From Bacteroidales bacterium (GTDB lineage: Bacteria > Bacteroidota > Bacteroidia > Bacteroidales > Tenuifilaceae), in NCBI GenBank assembly GCA_013141385.1, contig JABFRB010000009.1, positions 25,598-89,597 on the forward strand: a DNA stretch of 64,000 nt, in the 5' to 3' direction. The notes beneath the pieces are model-generated. The model was not told where the DNA came from. It was given only the letters and a program-made list of their open reading frames with translations, and searched no databases. Positions 53,562 to 62,990 of this stretch are shown one piece after another (the stretch's first letter is position 1; every line of letters begins with the position of its first letter). A program made the translations under genes and the position numbers.

Positions 53562-53909
53562 AGGGAAGTGAACATCTTTTTTGCGTATAATCTATTCATT
53601 AATAGAATTCTAGATTACATAATAATCGATAATTTTTATTTGCTGTTGTATGGCAAATAATTTTTTTTAAAAAACTTCGTTTTAAGATAGGGTGGTAGGG
53701 TGTTAGTTACTCTTTATATAAATAGAATACTATACAATATTTTTATTATAAAAAAGATTAATATTCAATAGATTGAAAAGAATCAGACTACATCTATTAA
53801 TTCTATGTATCCGCGGAAAAATACCTTGACGTTTCCGTGGAAGGATTGATTATTAAATTATTATATAATAAATTGTAGGCATACAAAGTAAAACTTAAAA
53901 TATAAAAAG
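53562..53909. other. AT-rich spacer upstream of the lipoprotein gene
   Basis: No gene or known RNA. Two similar words ATCCGCGGAAA (53818) and TTTCCGTGGAAGG (53836) could pair or bind a common factor. Otherwise unremarkable. Confidence 0.35.
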
Positions 53910-54992
53910 ATGAAAAATATATTAATTGGGCTACTATTTGCACTTGCAATATTAGCTGGTTGTTCAAAGAATGAAAATATAGGATTGGCTGATAGCAATA
54001 ATCCTACAACAGATCAATCAACGCTTCAGGGTAAGTTAAATATCCTTTCAATGGGTATTCTTGGTGCATCAGACGATGAATTAGTAAAGGAGATATTGTA
54101 TAAAGAGGTTGAAAAAAAGTTTGATGGGGAGTATAATGTGCTTTTTAATACCCTTATTAGCGAGTGTAGAAAGAATGGCGTTGATCTAATTGGGATTATG
54201 CAGAAACATTTGAATACTATGGGCTATAACGAGAACATAGAAGAAGTTTTGAAATCATTTCAAAATGTGGAGGGAGTTAACTACTATCCGCAAGTTTACG
54301 TGCCGTTTTATTCAAATAAAAACCAATTTAAAGGAACGCTTAAAATGGCTTCTAGTGTTCAGGTTGTAACCGATAATGTTCAAGAGGGAATTACTCCAAA
54401 AACTAAATTTATAGGATTACAACTTTCAAGAGATGCAAAGAATAGAATTAGGGAGGCTATTATTGATGAGAATATTGCTGTGAATAATCCGGTTTGGGTT
54501 GTTTCTTTGAATGAACGGGTAAATAACGATGGAATTTATGTTAAGACAGAAGTGCCAACTAACACAAAAGAGTTTAAGAATACTGTGATGGTAAGCTATA
54601 ATGTTCCTAATGTTAGTTCTGTTGAAGGCTGGACTCGTGGAGGTCCAGAATTTACCGTTAGATTCATTCCATTGTCAGGTCAAATTGTTTCGCAGCAAAA
54701 TTTTGAATCTACCAGAGATGAGGTTAATGGTAATGCTTGGAAAACGGTAAATAGATATATTTTGTCATGGGATCCTAATATTTTGAATCGTTACCTTGTT
54801 GCTCATTGGCTTGAGCGTGATGGTGGTAGTTCAAAGATTCTCGACTTGAAATTTACAGTTTATGGTTTTACTGTAACCCTGCCAATTACAGTTGGTAGTG
54901 ATGATGATGATGCAGGATACCAAGCTATGTATTATGACGATCTGAGCGCACCTATTTTTAATACTGGATGGGTTAGATGGGATATGCAATAA
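53910..54992 (+). CDS. Predicted lipoprotein of unknown function
   Basis: A 360-aa protein with a clear lipobox ILAGC (Cys18), so it is anchored in the inner or outer membrane. A helical N-terminal third (about 40-130; DDELVKEILYKEVEKKFDG) is followed by a beta-rich two-part region (about 150-360) ending in the acidic GSDDDDAGYQ loop and GWVRWDMQ. The layout recalls secreted Bacteroidetes proteins whose C-terminal beta domain responds to an electrolyte or glycan, but I recognise no family. It is monocistronic: a hairpin array lies upstream and a terminator-like hairpin downstream. Confidence 0.75.
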   Translation: MKNILIGLLFALAILAGCSKNENIGLADSNNPTTDQSTLQGKLNILSMGILGASDDELVKEILYKEVEKKFDGEYNVLFNTLISECRKNGVDLIGIMQKHLNTMGYNENIEEVLKSFQNVEGVNYYPQVYVPFYSNKNQFKGTLKMASSVQVVTDNVQEGITPKTKFIGLQLSRDAKNRIREAIIDENIAVNNPVWVVSLNERVNNDGIYVKTEVPTNTKEFKNTVMVSYNVPNVSSVEGWTRGGPEFTVRFIPLSGQIVSQQNFESTRDEVNGNAWKTVNRYILSWDPNILNRYLVAHWLERDGGSSKILDLKFTVYGFTVTLPITVGSDDDDAGYQAMYYDDLSAPIFNTGWVRWDMQ

Positions 54993-55045
54993 TTTTAAAG
55001 AAGGTGTTGATTAATCGGAATTGGAATAGGTAAAGCGTAAATAGG

Positions 55046-55089
55046 TTACGAGGCTGTCTAAAAGAAATTTAGGCAGCCTCGTTATTTTT
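55046..55089 (+). terminator. Hairpin terminator after the lipoprotein gene
   Basis: TTACGAGGCTGTCTA pairs with TAGGCAGCCTCGTTA (one mismatch) and is followed by a T-rich run, about 55 nt after the stop codon. Confidence 0.75.
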
Positions 55090-55715
55090 ATATCTTGGTA
55101 TGTTGCACCTATGGTTTCATTTATAAAATTTGTCTACAAAGATTTATACTATGGTGTGAAAGTATTGTAAGATTTTCAATAAATTAGAACAGATATTCTT
55201 GGTTATATCCAACATTCTTTATCTGGCATTTCTGTATATTCCTCTTTATTTCACTTCCTTTTGTTATACACTTACTTCGATAAAATAAAATACCACATCG
55301 TCTATTTGTATACAAGAATGTGTAAGAATATGGTAATTTTTCTGCTATTTGATTTTCAATTATAATAATATATATGTTCTAATATTTGTTATAAATATTA
55401 TTTATCATAAATATATTATTTATATATTATGTAATAAATAATAATGTAACTAAATAACATCTATAATATAAATAAAATTTATATATTTGCTTTATGATTT
55501 TAATATGTATATATTTAGGTTATAATATATTTATTAATGATCCTAGATGTTGATATAAACTCATTTATTCGATTTGAAAGTGATTACACTGTTTAATGAA
55601 CGAGTTTTTGATCTTGTCTTTTCTTTTTTTATAGAACCTAATATGATTATAGGTTGAGTTAATCCAATGATAACGCAAAAAAAGGATGAAAATAAACTCA
55701 AAAAATTAAACGAAT
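55090..55715. other. Very AT-rich spacer upstream of the methyltransferase gene
   Basis: Contains one diverged copy of the hairpin repeat (55097-55109) and long A/T tracts (55380-55500). TATATTTG at 55482-55489 fits the -7 consensus but lies 227 nt before the start codon and has no clear -33 box. No gene is seen. Confidence 0.4.
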
Positions 55716-56315
55716 ATGAATAATTTATTAGAAAAAATTGAAGAGGGATTGGTCTCTGACTCTAACTCTAGAACGTTTTTGTTGGAAAGAATGCCAAAAA
55801 ACTCTATTTGTGCTGAGGTAGGAACTTGGAAAGGCGATTTTTCGCAAAGGATGATAGATGAAACAAATCCTAAAAAGATATATTTAATCGACCCTTATAT
55901 GTATGTTGCTGATTATAAGTACGCTTTGTATGGTGGGTATTCTGGGAGTCAAGAAAAAATGGATGAGATATACCAATCTGTAGTATTTAGATTTTCTAGC
56001 ATGATCGAAAGAGGGCAATTAGAGATTATAAGGAAAAAATCAGATGAAGGACTTGGTAGTCTTATAGATAATACGTTAGATTGGATTTATATAGATGGTA
56101 ATCATACTTATGAATATGTTAGGAACGATCTTCTTGGGTCGTGGGGAAAGGTTAAAGTGGGAGGTTTTATAACAGGAGATGATTATGGGTTGCCAGGTTG
56201 GTGGAACGATGGAGTAAAAAAAGCTGTGGATGAGTTTATAGATTTTAAACAGAATTCCATAGAGATTATTGCTTTTATAGGTGCGCAATTTATTCTCAAA
56301 AAAATAGAAGACTAG
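55716..56315 (+). CDS. Class I SAM-dependent methyltransferase (Methyltransf_24-like)
   Basis: A 199-aa enzyme with the SAM-binding loop ICAEVGTWKGDFSQRM (about 28-43), the acidic strand-2 end IYLIDPYMY, and IYIDGNHTYEYVRNDLL followed by GGFITGDDYGLPG, the pattern of the Methyltransf_24 group often found in glycan or natural-product clusters. The substrate is unknown. It is very AT-rich like its spacer, has no operon partner, and is convergent with the AOR gene, suggesting a horizontally acquired single gene. Confidence 0.85.
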   Translation: MNNLLEKIEEGLVSDSNSRTFLLERMPKNSICAEVGTWKGDFSQRMIDETNPKKIYLIDPYMYVADYKYALYGGYSGSQEKMDEIYQSVVFRFSSMIERGQLEIIRKKSDEGLGSLIDNTLDWIYIDGNHTYEYVRNDLLGSWGKVKVGGFITGDDYGLPGWWNDGVKKAVDEFIDFKQNSIEIIAFIGAQFILKKIED

Positions 56316-56405
56316 AAACCTGTGTGATTTTTGAAATAGGCTGGGTGATATAAGATACAACACAATTACACAGATCATCAAATTTGTTAAACATAAGCAG
56401 GAACA

Positions 56406-56455
56406 ATAAAAAACTGCCGGTAGGGATTAATCCAAACCGGCAGTTAGTATTTTTG
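56406..56455 (-). terminator. Terminator at the end of the glycyl-radical/AOR operon
   Basis: AACTGCCGGT and ACCGGCAGTT form a GC-rich stem; on the minus strand TTTTTTATT follows. It lies just past the AOR stop and can also end the convergent methyltransferase transcript. Confidence 0.85.
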
Positions 56456-56462
56456 GTAAAAC

Positions 56463-58418
56463 CTACCCGTAAATCTGTTTTTTTACCTCGGGAAGATTAA
56501 GTTTATCCAAAGTAACCTTTAGGGGTACTGATGTGGTAGGATCCCATCCCATTGCACCAAAGTAGGCTTTTTTGGCATCATCCCACATTAAAACGTTAGG
56601 GCTATAGGCATTGGGACCATCGTTCATGGCTGGGTTTCCACGTGCACGTTCTGGCATTCTGATTTTTGGTACATCAATATTTTCGCGCAGGTTAAACGCA
56701 TGTCGGATGGTTTTTATCCTTTGACCTGTGAGTAGATAATCATCCAAAGTGTTATTCCACCCAGTGGTGGCATTTATCCATTCAACAAAGGGAACCATAG
56801 GTCCCAAGTAGAATCCGAAGTTGCACAATCCCATTGCATTTATAATATCTTCGCCGCAGCTTGCATTCTTAAGGGAAGTACCCATTTCGCTATCGGTGGT
56901 GGATTGCTGTGAAAGGTTGTACTTGGGTTGAAATTTAAGTTTTTGGTAGTATTTGTTGAGAACTTTGGAGTTGAGATCTGTTTGCTTTTTTTCCTTTTCT
57001 ATGTATTCATCTATTCCCGAAAAGGTGCTGGTATGTCTACCGGGGGTGGGTTCTACCTCGTAGCCAACACCCAAACCTAATCCACCCTCTTTGTTTCTTG
57101 AATCGTGCATTGGCAATTCCTGCCCATGAACGTGCATTGCGGTAAACTCCTTATCTTGAAGTTTGAGATTTATTAAAGCTTCTTTAAGTCCATCTTTTAG
57201 CTTTGCACCAAAACCAGTGTTATTGGCAATTTGCTTTACCAGTTCCATTACGGCTTTACCGTTTCCCCATTCTAATTTTAAACCACCGGTTGTTTTATCG
57301 TTAATATATTTTTTCTCATATGCTTCAAATGCCCAGTTGATGGTTGTTGCGCAGCTAATGGTATCTAAACCAGCCCTGTTGCACAATTCGTTGGCAGTGT
57401 AGATGCTCTCAAGATCATTATTTAGTAGTTGTACTCCAAATCCGCAAAGGGTCTCGTACTCGGGTCGGTGAGTTTCCTTTAGTATTTTATTTCCAGGAAC
57501 TTCACAAATACCACCGCAGCCAAAGGGGCAGCCATAGCAGGAGTATTTTTCCTTTTCGTATTTGGTAACCTCAAAGGCATTAATCTTATCAGCAACTTCT
57601 TTGGGAAAATCTTTAGTTCCAATACCCATCCAGTTTTTAACGGGTGAATCGCCGCTTTCGGCTGAATCGGTAAGAGTTCCGGCAGTACCACAGTTTTTCA
57701 TGGTTTTACCAAAGTCGTTTAGGTCGTTAACCAAACCCTTGAGTAGGGTTGTGGTATTCTCCCAAACTTTATCGGAATTGAACTCCTCCGCATAATGAGT
57801 TCCCTTAACGCACAAGGCTTTCAGGTTTTTAGAACCCATTAAAGCTCCAAAACCGCTTCTGCCAGCAAGTCTACCCTTAGCATTTACAACACCCGATATA
57901 AGAGAGAGATTTTCTCCGCCAGATCCAATGCTAATTACCCTATAATCATTTCCGTGGGTATCTTTAAGCATTGTTTCTGTGTCAACTGCATCAACCTTTT
58001 TCCACAGATGAGAGGCATCTTTAAAGGTAACTTTGCCATCATCAACTAGGATGTATACAGGCTGCGGGCTCTTTCCTACAATGTAAATGCCATCGTATCC
58101 AGCATTTTTGATGGATGGGGCAAAATCACCTCCACAGTTTGAGTCTCCCCAAGTATCGGTCAAAGGGCTTTTGCCAGCAAGTATCCAACGACCATTAAAT
58201 GCAGCACGACCGTTAGTTAGCAAGCCACTCATAACGGCTAAAATATTATCGGGATCAAACTTTGACAGGCCTTTCTTTTGCCTATCGTATATGATTTTTG
58301 CAGCTAATCCGTATCCGCCGATAAAAAGTTGATATATTTTATCATCAATAACCTCTTCGTGTGAGGTTTTATCGGTAAGGTTTAGCCAAAGTATTTTACC
58401 ATGGTATCCTTTTTTCAT
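56463..58418 (-). CDS. Tungsten-containing aldehyde:ferredoxin oxidoreductase
   Basis: Oxidises aldehydes to carboxylic acids (or the reverse) with ferredoxin, using a tungsto-bispyranopterin and a [4Fe-4S] cluster. The 651-aa protein starts with the AOR-N domain (GKILWLNLTD; GRWILAGKSPLTDTWGDSNC) and carries cluster ligands Cys294, Cys297 and Cys301 (CYGCPFGC context) plus Cys532 in AMGLCNFG. The ERPEYETL-like segment is HRPEYETLCGFG. All four ligands are present, so it should be active. It is the last gene of the minus-strand group with the glycyl radical enzyme, its activase and a HAD protein, suggesting it handles an aldehyde made by that pathway. Confidence 0.95.
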   Translation of the reverse strand: MKKGYHGKILWLNLTDKTSHEEVIDDKIYQLFIGGYGLAAKIIYDRQKKGLSKFDPDNILAVMSGLLTNGRAAFNGRWILAGKSPLTDTWGDSNCGGDFAPSIKNAGYDGIYIVGKSPQPVYILVDDGKVTFKDASHLWKKVDAVDTETMLKDTHGNDYRVISIGSGGENLSLISGVVNAKGRLAGRSGFGALMGSKNLKALCVKGTHYAEEFNSDKVWENTTTLLKGLVNDLNDFGKTMKNCGTAGTLTDSAESGDSPVKNWMGIGTKDFPKEVADKINAFEVTKYEKEKYSCYGCPFGCGGICEVPGNKILKETHRPEYETLCGFGVQLLNNDLESIYTANELCNRAGLDTISCATTINWAFEAYEKKYINDKTTGGLKLEWGNGKAVMELVKQIANNTGFGAKLKDGLKEALINLKLQDKEFTAMHVHGQELPMHDSRNKEGGLGLGVGYEVEPTPGRHTSTFSGIDEYIEKEKKQTDLNSKVLNKYYQKLKFQPKYNLSQQSTTDSEMGTSLKNASCGEDIINAMGLCNFGFYLGPMVPFVEWINATTGWNNTLDDYLLTGQRIKTIRHAFNLRENIDVPKIRMPERARGNPAMNDGPNAYSPNVLMWDDAKKAYFGAMGWDPTTSVPLKVTLDKLNLPEVKKQIYG

Positions 58419-58451
58419 AGTGTTTCAGATTTTAATTTTTGGCAATGGAAC

Positions 58452-59477
58452 TTATTTAGTCATCCAAACTGTTTTAAACTCTTGAGCCATATCAACTTGT
58501 TTCCAACCGTTCAATCGCATTGTTCTTTGCCATGTTGTATCTGTTGGTCCGTGATATGGAGGATAGGCATATTCGCGTATTGAGTCGTTATGGTTTAGAA
58601 GATATTCGGCATGAGGGTATTTACTGGTTGATGCCAAACGGAACATGCCAAAATCGCCAGTAGTATTTCCGAATGCAAACACAGGAACTTTTCCAATATG
58701 AGAGTAGATATTTAGGCTCTTCCCATCCTTATCATCTTTAGGAGGGAAAATCCCCTTGGCAATCATGAATTGTGTCTTTTTCTCTATGGGTTTATAAGAA
58801 GGCACTAGGATTTGAGTTGTCCCGATTAGATGTGCTCTGTCAAACCCAATTACTTGAGGACATACACTCCAGATTACCCCTTGAACCGAACCCGAAACAA
58901 CGTAAATAGTGAATTGATTTTCTTTAAGATGTTTGAGTAATTCTAGCATGGGTTGGTAAAACATATTAACCAGAGGCATATTAAACTTTTGATCTTTTGT
59001 TTTTGATAAATAGATGCGGGCAGAATCAACATAAGCCTCATTATCAATACCAACATAGGCTTTCCAAACCATTGAATCGATATAGTTATAATAAGGCTTA
59101 ACCGTAAAATTGGTCCAAGAGTTTAAAACCGATGGGTCAGCAGGGTTTTTCTCCAATTTTTTAGCGTACTGATATTCTGGGTATTTAAATAACTTAGGAT
59201 CTTTTGCCGATTGTTGATTTAACCCGTTAACCGCAGCATACATTTCGAACCATAAAGGGGTTTCGCAGGCTATTGTGCCATCCATATCAAAAACGGCGAT
59301 ACGATTTTCAGCAGGTATCTCTTTTACAGCTTTATTTATGTATTCCAGGATTGATTTTTTTATTGGGGTTTCGTTCCATGAGGGTAAAGGATCTACTTGT
59401 GGTTTTTCCTGTGTGCATGAAGATAAAAGTGCAAAAGTGAGAATTGAAATAGCTAGGTAAAATTGAATTGTTTTCAT
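58452..59477 (-). CDS. HAD-family phosphatase lipoprotein
   Basis: A 341-aa exported HAD hydrolase with lipobox LLSSC (Cys21). Catalytic Asp64 and Asp66 are in VFDMDGTIA, motif II is YVVSGSVQG, and the acidic motif is FAFGNTTGDFGMF. It belongs to the phosphoserine-phosphatase/phosphorylcholine-phosphatase-like group of secreted HAD enzymes, so it probably releases phosphate from a small phospho-compound outside the cytoplasm. It sits between the AOR and glycyl-radical genes (33 and 64 nt gaps), suggesting it prepares a substrate, for example by dephosphorylating a nutrient that the pathway then uses. Confidence 0.85.
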   Translation of the reverse strand: MKTIQFYLAISILTFALLSSCTQEKPQVDPLPSWNETPIKKSILEYINKAVKEIPAENRIAVFDMDGTIACETPLWFEMYAAVNGLNQQSAKDPKLFKYPEYQYAKKLEKNPADPSVLNSWTNFTVKPYYNYIDSMVWKAYVGIDNEAYVDSARIYLSKTKDQKFNMPLVNMFYQPMLELLKHLKENQFTIYVVSGSVQGVIWSVCPQVIGFDRAHLIGTTQILVPSYKPIEKKTQFMIAKGIFPPKDDKDGKSLNIYSHIGKVPVFAFGNTTGDFGMFRLASTSKYPHAEYLLNHNDSIREYAYPPYHGPTDTTWQRTMRLNGWKQVDMAQEFKTVWMTK

Positions 59478-59541
59478 GAGAATAATTTTGAGTTTTAGTT
59501 AAAGCAAGGTAAGAAATTTTCTCACCTTGCTTTGTATATAC

Positions 59542-62052
59542 CTAGTTTGATTTTACTGGACGGTTTATATAATTTTCCATGTGAGATATCGGAAGGGTTA
59601 TGAATGGTGCATTCCAACCACCTACACGTACCATGATATCCGAATACTTTAGCAATTTCTCCGAGGCTACTGTAGGATTTTCAATTAGATTGGCTGCTTT
59701 AGCAATTTCATATATCTCCTGATATTGAGGCGATGCAATAGTAATAGTCAACATGCCTCCATTTTTTTGTACAAAAGTTTTGATTATGCCATCCAGTAAC
59801 GCATCCGATTCGAGGCAAATATCTGTGATTACACCAGCAGCAAAGCGATTTAGCCCTAATTGGCTGAATGTTTCAATTAAATTTGCTGGGGATGTATGCC
59901 AAGTACCTGAAGCAGGAGTGAAGTTTGGAGCTAAAGGATCGCCAGTATTTCTGGAAGCAGATGCGGCGTTTCCTGCTCCTTGCCAGTTATACTGTTCAAA
60001 AGTACCCATGCCCGCTGTAAATTTTAAATCGAAATCGGGGAGGATTGTTTGAAGTGCTTTACCATAATATCCCGCAATAGCCCTTAAAGCACAAATCTGC
60101 TTATTGCTATCACCTTTAGGATCTAAAAATACTTTATTGGCTAATGCTTTGGATTGGTTAACCGCATTAACAAACGTGTCTAAAATAAATTTAGCGATAT
60201 CATTGGTTTCGCTATCATTACCAAATTGTGGACTGTTAGTGAAGAAATCGACTTTAATGGAATCGAATAAACGTTGGGTTTTAAAGTCGCCAGTATCACC
60301 AGCAGTGTAATTAAAACGTAAAGCCATCAGCACATCTGATAGTTTGTATTTCTTTTGATCAAATACCCATTTCTTAATTGCTGCTGCAGTGTTAACCATA
60401 TCGGGAACTCCTCCTAGTACTGTACCACCCAAATTATATTTTGCACCACCCCATGATTTATCGCGACCTTTTTCCAAGCATGTTCCAAATAGAGCGGAAA
60501 CTAGGGGAGAGGGAACTACAAATTCGGAGGTGAGATAGTACATGCACATCGCTAAAGATGACTGATCAACAAAGAATTGAATTTGTTTAGTGAGTGAATT
60601 TTTCAGGCTATTATAGTCGGTTAATTCTCCAGTATCAATACTTAATTTTTGACCACGAAGTAGGGCAGGATTGGAGGTCAAAGCGGCACCCCGATTAAGT
60701 GTACACTCCATTATGGTCATCCCGTTTATCATGCCAAAAGTCCATTCACTTATCCCGTTAAGGATTGGTTCCCAACATCCATCAACACAATAATCGTTAG
60801 CCAATTCCTGATATTTTTTCAATTTGTCAGGTTTAGTTTCACCAAATGATAGTGCGCTAAGCATGGCAGGGATCATCACCTCATCGTTTAAAATGTATGG
60901 TAGATTTTTGGTCTCTTTAATCGATTCGGAAACAGCAGCATACAATTTAGCGGGACTATCTTTGTGTAACCTTACGTAGATACCTGGGGTGGATAGGTTC
61001 ACATTCTTAAATGCTTCGAGGATGATATATGTACAATCATTCGTAGCATCCTTCCCCTCTGGGGTTTTACCGCCAATAATGATATTTTGCAGGAAGTTAT
61101 TCAAACCTGCCCTTTGATCAAGGTAGTATGGATGAATACCAAGAGCAGCGTTATAATCCATATGATCCTGTGTAACTAAATATTGTGTTGTTAGATTAAG
61201 GCGACCAGCGGCCTTAATAATGAAGTTTTCAAATAGTTCGCATGCAAATGCCTTATCGGTCTCTTTTTTCAAATAGGGATTTAATACTTGATCGAGCCTA
61301 CCAAGTGACATAAAATCCATTGTTGAATGCAAGCAGCAATGTACAAGCCATATACTGTGAATGGCTTCGTAAAATGTATCAGCGGGTTTAGCAGGAACTT
61401 TGTTGCAAATACGAGCTATTTCGAGCAATTCTTTTTTTCTTTTTTCATCCTTACAGATTTTCGCTTTTTCGGACGCAAGGTTTGCAAACCTTGAGGCATA
61501 GTCAATAACGGCTTTACAAGATATTATTATTGCTTTGTAGAATGCCTTTGTATCATAGGCATCTTCAATATCGCCCAATGCTTTTGGGTGTAATTTTTCC
61601 TCAGCATAATTTATTATGCTCTGTAATCCGTTTTTGAGAACCTTTTCGTAATTAATAGAATTATGACCAAGCAGGGACATTGCCGTTTTATTGGTGGCAG
61701 AACCAACTCGAAGTTCTTCCTCGGTAAGATAATTAGGGAATACTTTACCTAGCCCGTTTGAGCCCATAGGAATAGTCCCTGCTAATAAATCACCTTCCTC
61801 AATGTCGAAGCAGCGTGTATATCCAAAATCTTTTGTATTGCACATTGCTTTGAGCATTTCATCTACACCGTAAGCTCTACGGATCATTACATGTTCATTA
61901 GGATACATTTTGGCGACATCGGGGAGCCAGGCTCTTTTTGTTAAATCTGCCTGCTCATTCTTTTTAAACCATTCCTTGGTTCTGTCTTCAAATCCCCTTT
62001 TCATAAGGGTTTCACGTAGTTTCGCAATGCGTGGACTTAGTTCTGTTTTCAT
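59542..62052 (-). CDS. Glycyl radical enzyme (PFL-like), substrate unknown
   Basis: Oxygen-sensitive radical enzyme of 836 residues with the ten-stranded GRE barrel. The active-site loop VDGCWEPILNG has thiyl Cys426 and Glu428 (C-x-E pattern of dehydratases, C-S/C-N lyases and arylacetate decarboxylases), not the double Cys of pyruvate formate-lyase. The C-terminal radical site is VRVGGWNAPF with Gly812; common GREs have RVxGY with a small residue before Gly, so Gly-Gly-Trp is a variant. Its activase overlaps by 4 nt upstream. A HAD lipoprotein and an AOR follow. Members of known classes (choline, diol, hydroxyproline, isethionate, HPA) cannot be assigned by eye. Confidence 0.93.
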   Translation of the reverse strand: MKTELSPRIAKLRETLMKRGFEDRTKEWFKKNEQADLTKRAWLPDVAKMYPNEHVMIRRAYGVDEMLKAMCNTKDFGYTRCFDIEEGDLLAGTIPMGSNGLGKVFPNYLTEEELRVGSATNKTAMSLLGHNSINYEKVLKNGLQSIINYAEEKLHPKALGDIEDAYDTKAFYKAIIISCKAVIDYASRFANLASEKAKICKDEKRKKELLEIARICNKVPAKPADTFYEAIHSIWLVHCCLHSTMDFMSLGRLDQVLNPYLKKETDKAFACELFENFIIKAAGRLNLTTQYLVTQDHMDYNAALGIHPYYLDQRAGLNNFLQNIIIGGKTPEGKDATNDCTYIILEAFKNVNLSTPGIYVRLHKDSPAKLYAAVSESIKETKNLPYILNDEVMIPAMLSALSFGETKPDKLKKYQELANDYCVDGCWEPILNGISEWTFGMINGMTIMECTLNRGAALTSNPALLRGQKLSIDTGELTDYNSLKNSLTKQIQFFVDQSSLAMCMYYLTSEFVVPSPLVSALFGTCLEKGRDKSWGGAKYNLGGTVLGGVPDMVNTAAAIKKWVFDQKKYKLSDVLMALRFNYTAGDTGDFKTQRLFDSIKVDFFTNSPQFGNDSETNDIAKFILDTFVNAVNQSKALANKVFLDPKGDSNKQICALRAIAGYYGKALQTILPDFDLKFTAGMGTFEQYNWQGAGNAASASRNTGDPLAPNFTPASGTWHTSPANLIETFSQLGLNRFAAGVITDICLESDALLDGIIKTFVQKNGGMLTITIASPQYQEIYEIAKAANLIENPTVASEKLLKYSDIMVRVGGWNAPFITLPISHMENYINRPVKSN

Positions 62053-62990
62053 AACATTATTTGTTTTGGTTTTTTATGAATTAAAAAATCAATGACATAC
62101 TTGTACATTTTATCAGCCTTACTTGAATTGTACTCAATCTGATTGGTTATTCCCATTGCTTTGTAATAATGTGAACTTTCGGGATTATAAGGTAATAATT
62201 CAATATTTTTGATCTTATATTCCTGTAAGATTTTTTTAGCTGAGTTAAGATATGATTTAGTAGTGGTAAATCCAGGTATTACTGGGATACGGACAATAAT
62301 TTCTGTCTCAGGGCTTTGTGTTAAAAAATTTAGGGTTCCTCTGGTAATTTTTTCAAGATCTATGGAGGGTAAGGTATTGGCTCCAGTCAGAAGTCGCATT
62401 CCTACTAGCCATGTATCAATATATGGAAAAATGTTTTGAATATAAGGCAATGGAACTATTCCAGAAGTTTCTAGTGTGGTATGGAAACCTGATTCTTTAC
62501 ATTTTTTTGCCAGTAAAACCAGAGCTTTTGATTGGAGCAAAGGTTCTCCTCCGCTAAAGGTTATTCCTCCAATATTCTTAAGCAGTTCCAAGTGAGGTTC
62601 AATGGATTTAAATAGCGATAGAACGTTTGCATTCCTAGTTGGAAGAGAAAGTGCTCCTGTTTTGCAATTAGATGATGATTGTGGGCATGCTTCAATACAT
62701 GCTCCACATTTAATGCAATTTTCTCTTTGTATAATATGCTTGTTTTCGATAAAACGATGAACATCTTGTTCACATGCAAGCTTACAACGTTGGCATTTTT
62801 TGCATAAGGAATCAAGGTAAAGTAGAGGACTTTTATTGGGTTGAGAATGGGGAGAGTGGCACCATATACATTCTAAGTGACAACCCTGTAAAAAAAGAAC
62901 TAATCTTTTCCCAGGTCCATCATTTTCAGATAACCAGTCAATATTAAAATACGATATTTCTAAACCATCATTAATACTTTCGTATTTCAT
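62049..62990 (-). CDS. Glycyl radical enzyme activating enzyme (radical SAM, with two Fe-S cluster domain)
   Basis: Installs the glycyl radical on the neighbouring enzyme using S-adenosylmethionine. The radical-SAM motif C-x3-C-x2-C is Cys37, Cys41 and Cys44 (GCHLECIWCHSP). An inserted bacterial ferredoxin domain carries two C-x2-C-x2-C-x3-C sets (Cys63/66/69/73 and Cys92/95/98/102), as in activases of dehydratase- and decarboxylase-type GREs but not in PFL activase. GGITFSGGEPLLQ is the SAM-binding GGE motif. The 313-aa gene overlaps the enzyme gene by 4 nt and is first in the operon. Confidence 0.95.
   Translation of the reverse strand: MKYESINDGLEISYFNIDWLSENDGPGKRLVLFLQGCHLECIWCHSPHSQPNKSPLLYLDSLCKKCQRCKLACEQDVHRFIENKHIIQRENCIKCGACIEACPQSSSNCKTGALSLPTRNANVLSLFKSIEPHLELLKNIGGITFSGGEPLLQSKALVLLAKKCKESGFHTTLETSGIVPLPYIQNIFPYIDTWLVGMRLLTGANTLPSIDLEKITRGTLNFLTQSPETEIIVRIPVIPGFTTTKSYLNSAKKILQEYKIKNIELLPYNPESSHYYKAMGITNQIEYNSSKADKMYKYVIDFLIHKKPKQIML

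Noticed and set aside
59542..62052. Pyruvate formate-lyase or choline TMA-lyase
   Set aside because: The active-site loop GCWEP has a single Cys with C-x-E, not the Cys-Cys of PFL, and lacks the GCVEP/RVAGYSA signatures I associate with CutC; no cut-type or microcompartment genes are present.
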